From Actinomycetes bacterium (GTDB lineage Bacteria; Actinomycetota; Acidimicrobiia; Acidimicrobiales; Bog-793), in NCBI GenBank assembly GCA_021797795.1, contig JAJZZB010000022.1, forward strand, positions 1 to 32,554: a stretch of 32,554 bases of DNA, read 5' to 3'. The position numbers and the translations under genes were made by a program. The first letter of the stretch is position 1. Every line of letters starts with the position of its first letter. Of this stretch, positions 1 to 8,160 are shown one piece after another. The notes under the pieces are model-generated. The model ran no database searches, had not been told where the DNA came from, and saw only the letters and a list, made by a program, of their open reading frames with translations.

Positions 1-1
1 G

Positions 2-751
2 CTGGCCGCGCTCGGCGTCGTCGGCCTCGGTCTCGGCTTCCCGCTCTCGGTCGTCTCGTACTGGATCGCGGCGGGCGGGTCGTCCACGCTGCCGGCGACC
101 GCCTCGGTGGCGAGCGCGGCAGGCTACAGCGTCCTCTACAGCGGTCTGGCGGCCGCCGTGGCGACCGTGCTCGCCCTCCCGGTGGCCCTCTACGCCATCC
201 GCCGGCCCTCGCGGCTGTCGGCCGGCCTCGAGCGCAGCACCTTCGTCGTCCAGGCCCTGCCCGGCCTCGTCGTGGCGCTCGCCCTCGTCTACGTCACCGA
301 GCACTACATGAGCGCCCTCTACCAGAGCCCCGAGGTGCTCGTGGCGGCCTACTCGATGATGTTCTTCCCCCTCGGCCTCGTGGCGGTGCGCACCTCGGTC
401 GCCCGCGCCCCCGAGCGTCTCGAGGAGGTGGCCCGCTCCCTCGGTGTCGGGCCCCTTCGGGCCCGCCTGCGGGTGACGCTTCCCCTCGTCGCCCCGGGGC
501 TGCTCGCCGCCTTCTGCCTCGTCTTCCTCTCCGGGCTCACCGAGCTCACCGCCACCTTGTTGCTCGTGCCGACCGGGGTCGAGACCCTCGCCACCCAGTT
601 CTGGGGCTACACCGAGAACGTCTCGTACGCCGAGGCCGCTCCCTACGCCGGCGCGATGGTGGCCATCGCGATCGTGCCGGGCTACGTGCTGAGCCGCTGG
701 TTCGACCGCCGGGCGGGCTCTGCTGGCGGCGCGGGCGAGGAGCGCCCGTGA
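2..751 (+). CDS. ABC transporter permease, iron(III)/thiamine-type (FbpB-like), 5'-truncated by window edge
   Basis: Frame is open from base 2 (LAALGVVGLGLGFPLSVVSYW...). Multi-TM protein with EAA-like loop 'EEVARSLGVGPLRARLRVTLPLVAPGLLAAF'. Stop overlaps the ATPase start at 748. Confidence 0.85.
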   Translation: MAALGVVGLGLGFPLSVVSYWIAAGGSSTLPATASVASAAGYSVLYSGLAAAVATVLALPVALYAIRRPSRLSAGLERSTFVVQALPGLVVALALVYVTEHYMSALYQSPEVLVAAYSMMFFPLGLVAVRTSVARAPERLEEVARSLGVGPLRARLRVTLPLVAPGLLAAFCLVFLSGLTELTATLLLVPTGVETLATQFWGYTENVSYAEAAPYAGAMVAIAIVPGYVLSRWFDRRAGSAGGAGEERP

Positions 752-1797
752 GCGGCGTCGAGCTCGCCGGCGTCTCGAAGTCCTTCGGGCGCACCCCGGT
801 CCTCGACGGGCTCGACCTCGCCGTCCCCGACGGCGCCGTCGTCGCCGTCCTCGGGGAGTCCGGGAGCGGCAAGACCACGCTGCTTCGCACCGTCGCCGGC
901 TTCGAGCGGGCCGACACCGGCACGCTCGCCATCGGCTCCCGCCTCGTCGACGCCGGCCGGCTGTTCCTGCCACCCGAGCGTCGCAGGCTCGGCTACGTCG
1001 CCCAGGAGGGTGCCCTCTTCCCACACCTCGACGTGGCGGGCAACATCGGGTTCGGCCTCCCCCGCACCGAGAGGAGGCGGCGGACCGCCGACCTGCTCGG
1101 GCTCGTCGGCCTCGAGGGCCTCGGCCACCGCTACCCGCACGAGCTCTCCGGTGGCCAGCGCCAGCGGGTCGCCCTCGCCCGGGCCCTCGCCCCCCGCCCC
1201 GGTGTCGTCCTCCTCGACGAGCCCTTCTCGGCCCTCGATGCCGGGCTGCGGGCGTCGCTGCGGGCCGATGTCGTCCGAATCCTCCGGGCCGAGGCGGTGA
1301 CGACCGTGCTCGTCACCCACGACCAGGAGGAGGCGCTCTCGGTCTCGGACCTGGTCGGGGTGATCGCCGGCGGGGCCATCCGCCAGCTGGCCCCGCCGGC
1401 GGACCTGTACGCCAGGCCGGCCGACGCCGGACTCGCCGGCTTCCTCGGCGAGGCGAACCTCGTGGAGGGGACCGCGGCGGCCGGCACGGCCCGCACCGCC
1501 TTCGGCGAGCTCACCTTGACCTCGGACGCCGCCGGCCTCGAGGGGCCGGTGCTCGTCCTCATCCGGCCCGAGCAGCTCTCGGTCGGACCGCCCGGAGGGC
1601 CGGCCGGGGCGGGTGTGGGCCGCGTCGTGCACAGCGAGTACTACGGCCACGACAGCGTCCTGCTCGTCGAGGTGCCTGACGGCCCTGCGATCAGGGTCCG
1701 CTGCGCCGGGCGGCCGGTGGCCCGCCCTGGGGACGAGGTGCGGCTCCTCGCCGGCGGCGACACCGTCGCCTGGCCGAGCCGGCCCGCGTCGGCCTGA
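748..1797 (+). CDS. ABC transporter ATP-binding protein (FbpC/PotA-like)
   Basis: Walker A GESGSGKTT, signature LSGGQRQRVALARAL, Walker B VVLLDEPFSALD, H-loop VTHDQEEAL, C-terminal TOBE-like region. Confidence 0.92.
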   Translation: MSGVELAGVSKSFGRTPVLDGLDLAVPDGAVVAVLGESGSGKTTLLRTVAGFERADTGTLAIGSRLVDAGRLFLPPERRRLGYVAQEGALFPHLDVAGNIGFGLPRTERRRRTADLLGLVGLEGLGHRYPHELSGGQRQRVALARALAPRPGVVLLDEPFSALDAGLRASLRADVVRILRAEAVTTVLVTHDQEEALSVSDLVGVIAGGAIRQLAPPADLYARPADAGLAGFLGEANLVEGTAAAGTARTAFGELTLTSDAAGLEGPVLVLIRPEQLSVGPPGGPAGAGVGRVVHSEYYGHDSVLLVEVPDGPAIRVRCAGRPVARPGDEVRLLAGGDTVAWPSRPASA

Positions 1798-1802
1798 TCG
1801 TC

Positions 1803-2357
1803 TCAGCGGCGCACGAGCTGGCGGCGGCCGAGGCCGGCGAGGCGCTGCAGCGCGTTCGGACGCTCGGGTGGCGAGAGCCGGACGAGGGCGTTGTAGGTCA
1901 CGAGGGCGATGGCGATGTGCATCGTCATGAGGACGACAACGGCGTCGAGGGGGGAGCCGACGAGGAGCAGGTAGGTGTCGGGGAGGAAGAGCACGAGCGT
2001 GACGAGGATCGCCAGGCGGAAGAACAGCCAGCGGGCGGTCGAGGAGACGGCGTTGACGATCGGCCAGCCGACACAGGCGATGAGGACGCCGATCACCGTC
2101 AAGGTGGCGTAGTCGGCGAAGCGGAAGTGCGGGTACCCGCGTGTGGAGGGGAAGATCACGGTGCCGACGGCGATGATGAGGGCGTCGGCCACGAGCGAGC
2201 CGACGATCGACACGAGCGAGGCGACGAGCAGGCGCCGGGAGTTCGGCTGGCGCCGCTGGAGGGGGAAGTCGACCCGCGCGAGCGCGAGCAGGCGCTCGAG
2301 CCGTGGCGGCAACTGCTCGATCGGAAGCTGGACGCGAGGGCGTGCTCGTTCTGACAC
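1803..2357 (-). CDS. Uncharacterised multi-TM membrane protein; paralogue of the N-terminal half of 22050..22991
   Basis: Hydrophobic helices; shares GSL..DAL...GT..FPS....HF...DY..LT..GV and LVLFLPD..LLLV...MH...A.VTYN.LV.L.P with the second protein. Confidence 0.75.
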   Translation of the reverse strand: MSERARPRVQLPIEQLPPRLERLLALARVDFPLQRRQPNSRRLLVASLVSIVGSLVADALIIAVGTVIFPSTRGYPHFRFADYATLTVIGVLIACVGWPIVNAVSSTARWLFFRLAILVTLVLFLPDTYLLLVGSPLDAVVVLMTMHIAIALVTYNALVRLSPPERPNALQRLAGLGRRQLVRR

Positions 2358-2447
2358 GCCGTCAAAGTACCCAGAGGAACCGCGGGATTGAGCCCGCCCG
2401 GGCGAAGTCTCAGCGGGCTCCCAGGCTGCCCGGGAGGCGCTCTCAGC

Positions 2448-4553
2448 TCAGCCCGTGGCCGGGTGGGTCGGGAAGGTCCCGTGCGGGCCGAGGAGGTCGA
2501 AGCCGTCCGGCTTGAACAGGTAGCCCGGCGCCTTTCCCGGCACGCCGTCGTGCCCGTACTGGTAGACGAGGGCACCCGTCGCCGGGTCGATGGCGACCAT
2601 CCGGTCGTTGTGGTCGTCGTTCGCCATCAGCACGCCCGAGGGCAGCCGCTCGACGAGCGACGGCATGTTGAGCTCACCGGTGCCCGAGGTCGGCCCGTAG
2701 CGGAAGAGGACCTTGCCGGCGCGGTTGAACTCGAGGAAGGCTCCCGGGTTCTGGTAGTTGGCGACGAGGTAGCGGTTGCCTCCGAGCGGCTGGGGATCGG
2801 ACGGGTAGCCGATCGGGACGTGCGTGGACCAGACGAGCTTGCCCTGGAGGGTGAGCTCGTCGATGAACGAGCCGTTGATCTCCGAGACGAGGAGGTTGCC
2901 GTTCTTGAGCGGCGTGTCGCCGTTCGGAGAGCCGAGGTAGCGCGGCGGCTGGTGGACGCAGGTGCCCGGGGTCCCGATCTGGGTGAGCACCTTCTTCGTC
3001 GCCGGGTCGATGACGAGCACCCGGCAGTTCATGGGGTCGGCGACCGTGACGTCGCCGTTCTTCAGCAGGTAGGCGTCGTCGGGGTTGTTCAGGTAGCCCG
3101 GTGCCGAACCGGCCTGACGGGGGTGGCCGTACTGCCACAGCAGCTTCCCGGAGGGATAGCCGATCTCGACGATGGTCTCGTTCGCCTCCTGGTTGGAGAT
3201 GATCGCCGTCCCGTGGTGGGTGAAGAAGGCGTCGTCGGGGAAGTAGAACCCCCCGGGCGGGGCCGGCTTGCCGGCGGAGGGGTACCGCCAGATGATCCGG
3301 TTCTGGTCGTTCAGGACGAGCAGCCGGTTGTTCCCCCGGTCTGCGATGAGGAGCGAGTCGCCGAAGAACGGTGAGCCGGCGCCGGGCGCCCCTGCCGTCC
3401 CGAAGCGCCGGTTCGGCTCGAACATCTGCACGGCCGCGCTGACGGTGTTGGGCCCCGTCTCGCCCCCGACGAGCCAGGCCCGCTGGCCGACGACGGCCAG
3501 CCCGGCGTGCGACACCGCCACCTGGAGGTGCCCGGCGAGGAGCATGCGGTGGCGGGCGGGGGCGAAGGCGTAGATCGTCGAGACGGCCCGCTCCGGCCCG
3601 CCAGGCGCGGTGCCGGCCGGCAGCGTCGCCCCGCCGGCGAGGTAGATCGTGCCGTTCAGCGTGGCCGCCGCCGCCCCGTCGAGGGCGACGGGCATCGACC
3701 CCACGACCGATGCCCGGTGGGTGGCCGGGTCGACCATCTGGATCGTCTTCACCGGCGCGTTCTTGCCGGGACCGGCGGTGGCATCGCCGCCGAAGACGTA
3801 GATCCGGCCGCCGAGGGCGGCCACCGCGGCGTAGCGGACCGGGACCGGCAGCCGGGCGACGGTCGTGTAGCTCTGGCCGTTCGAGGTGGCCATGACCGCC
3901 GAGTCGCCCGTGGAGCTGTCCCATCCGCCGAGGATGTAGGCCACCGACCCGACCGTCACCGCCGAGTCGTCGGAGCGCGGCGCCGGCAGGGGTTGCACAG
4001 CCGTCGCCGCCGTCGTGCCGGCAGGCCCGCCGAGGGAGGCCAGGCGCTCGGCCGTCGCCAGCGACACCGAGCTGCCGCCGCCGAAGACGTACCCGGAGCC
4101 GCCGAGGACGGCGCCGGCGGCGTCGTGCAGCGGCGTGGTGAGCCGGCCGATCTCACTGGCGGCGCCGTTCAGCGGGTTCACCTGGTAGACCCCGGAGGCG
4201 GACGAGCCGTTCGAGTGGAGGCCGCCGGCGACGACGAGCGAGCGGCCGTTCGATGCGGGGAGCACCACGGCGCGGCTGAGCGGCTCGTTCAGAACCCACG
4301 GCTCGAGCCCGGACTCGATGGCGGCCGGCTGCGCCGGGTTGGCGTGGTTCGCCGTCGTCTGCTCGTGGGCCGCCCGGCTCCGCGGCGCGGCGCTCGTCGC
4401 AGATCCCGAGCCGTCGAGCTGGGTGACGGCGATCCCGGCGATCACCCCGACGAGGACGAAGAGGACAGCGAGCCTCAGCAGGCCGAGGCGCCTGCGGGCC
4501 GTGGCGCGGCGGCGCGCGAGCTCTCGTACGGACGGGGGCCGGGGCTGTGACAT
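2448..4553 (-). CDS. Membrane-anchored protein with Kelch-like N-terminal propeller and NHL/PQQ-like C-terminal propeller
   Basis: N-terminal TM (LLRLAVLFVLVGVIAGIAV); repeated GG.IYVFGG / GTIYLAGG / AYILGG Kelch blades, then ADRGNNRLLVLN / ADPMNCRVLVIDPATKK / NRAGKVLFRYG blades. Confidence 0.8.
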   Translation of the reverse strand: MSQPRPPSVRELARRRATARRRLGLLRLAVLFVLVGVIAGIAVTQLDGSGSATSAAPRSRAAHEQTTANHANPAQPAAIESGLEPWVLNEPLSRAVVLPASNGRSLVVAGGLHSNGSSASGVYQVNPLNGAASEIGRLTTPLHDAAGAVLGGSGYVFGGGSSVSLATAERLASLGGPAGTTAATAVQPLPAPRSDDSAVTVGSVAYILGGWDSSTGDSAVMATSNGQSYTTVARLPVPVRYAAVAALGGRIYVFGGDATAGPGKNAPVKTIQMVDPATHRASVVGSMPVALDGAAAATLNGTIYLAGGATLPAGTAPGGPERAVSTIYAFAPARHRMLLAGHLQVAVSHAGLAVVGQRAWLVGGETGPNTVSAAVQMFEPNRRFGTAGAPGAGSPFFGDSLLIADRGNNRLLVLNDQNRIIWRYPSAGKPAPPGGFYFPDDAFFTHHGTAIISNQEANETIVEIGYPSGKLLWQYGHPRQAGSAPGYLNNPDDAYLLKNGDVTVADPMNCRVLVIDPATKKVLTQIGTPGTCVHQPPRYLGSPNGDTPLKNGNLLVSEINGSFIDELTLQGKLVWSTHVPIGYPSDPQPLGGNRYLVANYQNPGAFLEFNRAGKVLFRYGPTSGTGELNMPSLVERLPSGVLMANDDHNDRMVAIDPATGALVYQYGHDGVPGKAPGYLFKPDGFDLLGPHGTFPTHPATG

Positions 4554-4650
4554 CGCGTCCCTTCTAGCGCAGCGGGTCTCACCGGTACCAATGGGCTGCC
4601 GGATTCTGGGGCGCTACCAGCATCGCTCCTGGAAGGGTGAAAATGGGGTC

Positions 4651-5427
4651 ATGGCTTGGTCCGCCCCGCTGTATCGCGCCTACGAGCGGCGCTTGCAGCG
4701 CTCGCTCCCACCGGACCGCCTCCCCGCCCACGTCGGCGTCATCCTCGACGGCCACCGTCGCTTCGCACGCGCCGAGGGGCTTACGGACTACACGGCCAGC
4801 TACCGGACGGGGATGGACAAGCTGAGGGAGATGCTCGGCTGGAGCGCCCAGCTGAAGCTCCCGGCGGTGACGGCCTGGGTGCTGTCGACCGACAATCTCC
4901 GCCGGCCGCTGGCGGAGCTCGAGCCCTACTTCGACGTCCTCGTCGAGCTCCTCGACGACCTGCCCGCCCTCGCCCGCGAGCTCGGCTGCTCGGTCCGGGT
5001 CATTGGCAGCCTCGAGCTCCTCCCGCCCCGCCTCGGCGAGGCAGTGGCCACCGCCGAGAAGGAGAGCCCCGCCGAGCCGGACGGATGGCACTTCACCCTG
5101 GCGCTCGGCTACGGCGGCCGCCACGAGATCGTCGACGCCTGCCGCTCACTCGTCTCGGGTCTCGTGAGCGCCGGAGTGCCCGCCGCCGAGCTGCCGAGCC
5201 ACATCGACGTCGCCGGGCTGTCGGCGCAGATGTACCGGGCCGACCTTCCCGATACCGATCTCGTCATCCGCACGAGCGGGGAGGCCAGGCTGTCGGGGTT
5301 CCTGCTGTGGCAGTCCGCCTATGCAGAGTGCGTCTTCGTCGACCCCTACTGGCCCGAGTTCCGCCGCGTCGACCTGCTGCGCGCCCTTCGTGACTTCGCC
5401 CGGCGGGAGCGCCGCTTCGGCAAGTAG
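4651..5427 (+). CDS. uppS: Isoprenyl/polyprenyl diphosphate synthase (cis-prenyltransferase, UppS family)
   Basis: LPAHVGVILDGHRRFARAEG (DGNRRWA-like motif with N->H), RTSGEARLSGFLLWQSAYAECVFVDPYWPEF. ATG at 4651 preferred over the upstream 4318 start. Confidence 0.88.
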   Translation: MAWSAPLYRAYERRLQRSLPPDRLPAHVGVILDGHRRFARAEGLTDYTASYRTGMDKLREMLGWSAQLKLPAVTAWVLSTDNLRRPLAELEPYFDVLVELLDDLPALARELGCSVRVIGSLELLPPRLGEAVATAEKESPAEPDGWHFTLALGYGGRHEIVDACRSLVSGLVSAGVPAAELPSHIDVAGLSAQMYRADLPDTDLVIRTSGEARLSGFLLWQSAYAECVFVDPYWPEFRRVDLLRALRDFARRERRFGK

Positions 5428-5431
5428 GGCC

Positions 5432-6247
5432 TCACCGGTGACGGGCGCCTGCGGGCGTCGTGCCCTCGGCGAGGAACGGGAAGCCGTCGCTCGCCTCCTC
5501 CCGGCCCTGCTCGAAGATCCGGTACACCTCGTAGCCGGCCGCCAGCACGCCCCCGAGCGGCCGCTCGTCCTCTCCGGCGACGGCGAGGGCGGTGGCATAG
5601 GCGTCCGCCATGGCGAGCGAGGGGCCGACGACGCTGGCGGAGACGACGAGTGCGCCCCGGGGCTGCCCGGTGGCGGCGGCGTGCGGGTCGATCAGGTGCT
5701 CACCGCGCTCGTAGCGGCCCGAGGTGGCGATGGCACGACCCCCGGCGAGCTCGACGACGCAGGCGAGCGCCTCGGGGCGCCAGGGGTGGCGGATGCCGAC
5801 GCGCCAGGGGTGGCGACCCTCCTCCGACCCGCTGGCGGCGATGTCACCGCCGCCGTTGACGAGCGTCCCGAGCACCTCGTCCCGGGGGAGCAGCGAGGCG
5901 GCCCGCTCGATCGCCCACCCCTTCACGAGCCCGGTCGGGTCGACGCCCCCGGCCATCGCCCAGGGGTCGAAGTAGCCTGCCGTGGTCATCTTCGCCTCGG
6001 CGCAGCGGGCGAGCACCTCGGGCACCTCGGGGGGCAGCTCCTCGAGGGGGAGCTCGCCCCGGCGCCAGCGGCTGAGGGGGCTCTCGGGCTTCCAGGTGCT
6101 GAAGATCCGATCGAGCCGGTGCAGCTCGGCCACGGCCTCCTCGACGGCCGCCTCGAGGCCGCCGGTGTCGCCGTCGTCGTGGTCGATCCGCAACGAGACG
6201 ACGGTGCCCATCACCGGCTCGTGCCGGGCGAGCACCGCCGCGCTCAC
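5432..6247 (-). CDS. apbE: FAD:protein FMN transferase (ApbE family)
   Basis: MGTVVSLRI, VDPTGLVKGWAIERA, NGGGDIAASG, ATSGRYERGEHLIDP, MADAYATALAVAG. GTG start at 6247 overlaps the stop of the FMN-binding gene (GTGA). Confidence 0.88.
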   Translation of the reverse strand: MSAAVLARHEPVMGTVVSLRIDHDDGDTGGLEAAVEEAVAELHRLDRIFSTWKPESPLSRWRRGELPLEELPPEVPEVLARCAEAKMTTAGYFDPWAMAGGVDPTGLVKGWAIERAASLLPRDEVLGTLVNGGGDIAASGSEEGRHPWRVGIRHPWRPEALACVVELAGGRAIATSGRYERGEHLIDPHAAATGQPRGALVVSASVVGPSLAMADAYATALAVAGEDERPLGGVLAAGYEVYRIFEQGREEASDGFPFLAEGTTPAGARHR

Positions 6248-6696
6248 TTGAGATGCAGCTTGTCCAGGGCCGACTGCACGGAGGTGGCGTACGCGCTGCA
6301 GGTGTAGGTCGCCCCCGAGATGCCCGAGATCTTGGCCGACTGGGCGGCCAGCACCTCCTTGCGCAGCATGGGGATGACCTGGGCGGCGATCTGCTGGGAG
6401 TAGGTGTCCGCCGTCCGCAGCCCGGTGACGGTGGCCGAGACGATGCGGCCCTTTTGGACCGTGAGCTTCACGGCGAGCTCGCCGTAGCCGTACTGCTCGA
6501 GGGCACCGGAGGCCGTGCCCGAGACCGACGAGCCCGAGGAGGACGACCCGCCGCGGGAGGAGGCGTTGCCCGAGCCGCCACCAGCGCTGCTCGGCGACGA
6601 GGCGAGCAGCCGAGGCTCCGCGCCGACGTGGGCGAGCAGGACGATCCCGAGCCCGGCCATGGCGGCGGCCGAGACGAGCGGGGTGCGGCGCGTCAC
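6244..6696 (-). CDS. Exported FMN-binding domain protein (RnfG/NqrC-like flavinylation substrate)
   Basis: N-terminal TM, Ser/Gly-rich linker, YGYGELAVKLTVQKGRIVSATV...ISGATYTCSAYATSVQSAL with SGAT flavinylation-type motif; adjacent to apbE. Confidence 0.85.
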   Translation of the reverse strand: MTRRTPLVSAAAMAGLGIVLLAHVGAEPRLLASSPSSAGGGSGNASSRGGSSSSGSSVSGTASGALEQYGYGELAVKLTVQKGRIVSATVTGLRTADTYSQQIAAQVIPMLRKEVLAAQSAKISGISGATYTCSAYATSVQSALDKLHLK

Positions 6697-8078
6697 AGGG
6701 CGTACACCTCGTAGTGGACGGCCTCGGCCGGCACGCCCTCGCCGACCAGCACCTGGCGCATCGACTCGACGAAGCTCTCCGGGCCGCAGACGAAGACGTC
6801 ACGCTGGCGCAGGTCGGGCACCAGCCGGGCGACCCGGTGCAGCGAGACGTCCTCGCGGTTGCCGGCGACGACGTGCAGCGTGCCCCGGCGGCGGCGGACC
6901 AGCTCCTCCACCTCGCCCGCCAGGGCGGCGTGCTCCTCGGTCGAGACCCGCCAGGCCACGGCCGGATCGGACTTCTTCGGAAGGTCCTCGAGCAGGGCGC
7001 GGGCGGCGGTGATGCCGATCCCGCCGCAGATGATCGCCGCCTTCTGGCGCCGCCTGGCATGCGTCGTGAAGGCGCCGTAGGGACCCTCGATCGCCACCTT
7101 GGTCCCCGGGGCGAGCGCGGCGAGGGCGCTCGAGTGGTCGCCGACCGCCTTCACCGTGAGGCGCAGGTAGGGCGGCTTCGGGCGGGCCGAGAGGGAGTAG
7201 GGGTGCGCCTGCCACCACAGCTTGGACGTGAGGAAGCGCCACTCGAAGAACTGGCCGCCCGAGACCGCCAGGCGATCGAGGTTGCGGCCCTCGAGGATGA
7301 GCGAGACCACGTCCTCGGTCTCCCGTCGCACCTCGACCACCTTCAGGCGGTAGCGAAGCGTCCTGTAGGCCGGAAGCCCGAAGCGGTAGGCGAGGACGAC
7401 GCCCGCCGTCGCCGCCCAGGCGATCGACCAGAGCGCCTGGGTGACCGGGTGGCCGACGAACGACGGCCCGAGCGCCAGCTCGTGGGAGAAGGCGAGGGCG
7501 AGGGCGAGGTACATCCCGAGGTGGATCGCCCACCAGGTCTCCCGCCGCAGCCGCCGGCGGACCGAGTAGATCGAGAGCACCGCCGCCAGCACCATGAACC
7601 CGAGGCCGATGATCGCGATGAGCATTCCCGAGTAGCTCGAGACGAAGGAGGCGAGCTGTGCGAGCAGCCCGCTGTGGGAGGCCTCGGCATAGGCGTAGGT
7701 GAGCAGGATCGCGTGGGCGACGATGAGGGAGATCGGCCACGGAGACAGCCGGCGGTGCCAGCGCAGCAGGCCGTCCTGGCCGAGGATGCGCTCGATGTGG
7801 GGGATCCGGCTCACGAGCAGCACCATCACGAGGGCGAGATAGGTCCCCGCCATGCCCGTCAGGTTGCCGAGGAACATCGCCACGCCTCCGGGCGCCTGCA
7901 GCTGCGAGGAGGTCTCGACGATGATCGTCGATCCGACGGTGGCCCCGAAGCCGAGGCCCACCACGACGAGGGCGGCGTCGAGCAGGCGGGGCCTCGGGGG
8001 CGGGGCGGGGCGGGCCTCGGGGGCGCGCCGGCCGGAGGAGCGAGCCGGCCGCGTGGCCGGCTCGAAGGTCACCGACAC
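6693..8078 (-). CDS. Ferric-reductase-like transmembrane protein with C-terminal FAD/NAD(P)H (FNR) domain
   Basis: Two His pairs in TM helices (WHRRLSPWPISLIVAH; WWAIHLGMYLALALAFSH), FAD motif HPYSLSARP, NAD(P) region ICGGIGITAARALLEDL, VFVCGPESFVESM. GTG 8078 chosen; the 8219 start overlaps the histidine kinase. Confidence 0.82.
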   Translation of the reverse strand: MSVTFEPATRPARSSGRRAPEARPAPPPRPRLLDAALVVVGLGFGATVGSTIIVETSSQLQAPGGVAMFLGNLTGMAGTYLALVMVLLVSRIPHIERILGQDGLLRWHRRLSPWPISLIVAHAILLTYAYAEASHSGLLAQLASFVSSYSGMLIAIIGLGFMVLAAVLSIYSVRRRLRRETWWAIHLGMYLALALAFSHELALGPSFVGHPVTQALWSIAWAATAGVVLAYRFGLPAYRTLRYRLKVVEVRRETEDVVSLILEGRNLDRLAVSGGQFFEWRFLTSKLWWQAHPYSLSARPKPPYLRLTVKAVGDHSSALAALAPGTKVAIEGPYGAFTTHARRRQKAAIICGGIGITAARALLEDLPKKSDPAVAWRVSTEEHAALAGEVEELVRRRRGTLHVVAGNREDVSLHRVARLVPDLRQRDVFVCGPESFVESMRQVLVGEGVPAEAVHYEVYAL

Positions 8079-8160
8079 CGCGGCGCTTCGAGGGACATGG
8101 CCCGAGTGTGGCGACAGCGTCTGGGAGGCGGCTGAGAGCGGCCGGGAGAGCCGCTGAAAG

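Noticed and set aside
445-475. GGGCCCCTTCGGGCCC palindrome similar to the DosR-like core
   Set aside because: Inside the permease coding sequence and lacks the GACYTYCG core; likely a high-GC coincidence.
2388-4550. Plus-strand ORFs 2388..3374 and 3507..4550
   Set aside because: Antisense to the propeller protein with low-complexity charged composition; no domain motif.
5777-5815. 15-bp direct repeat GCGCCAGGGGTGGCG in apbE
   Set aside because: Encodes HPWR...HPWR within the enzyme; probably coding coincidence, no sign of larger repeat structure.
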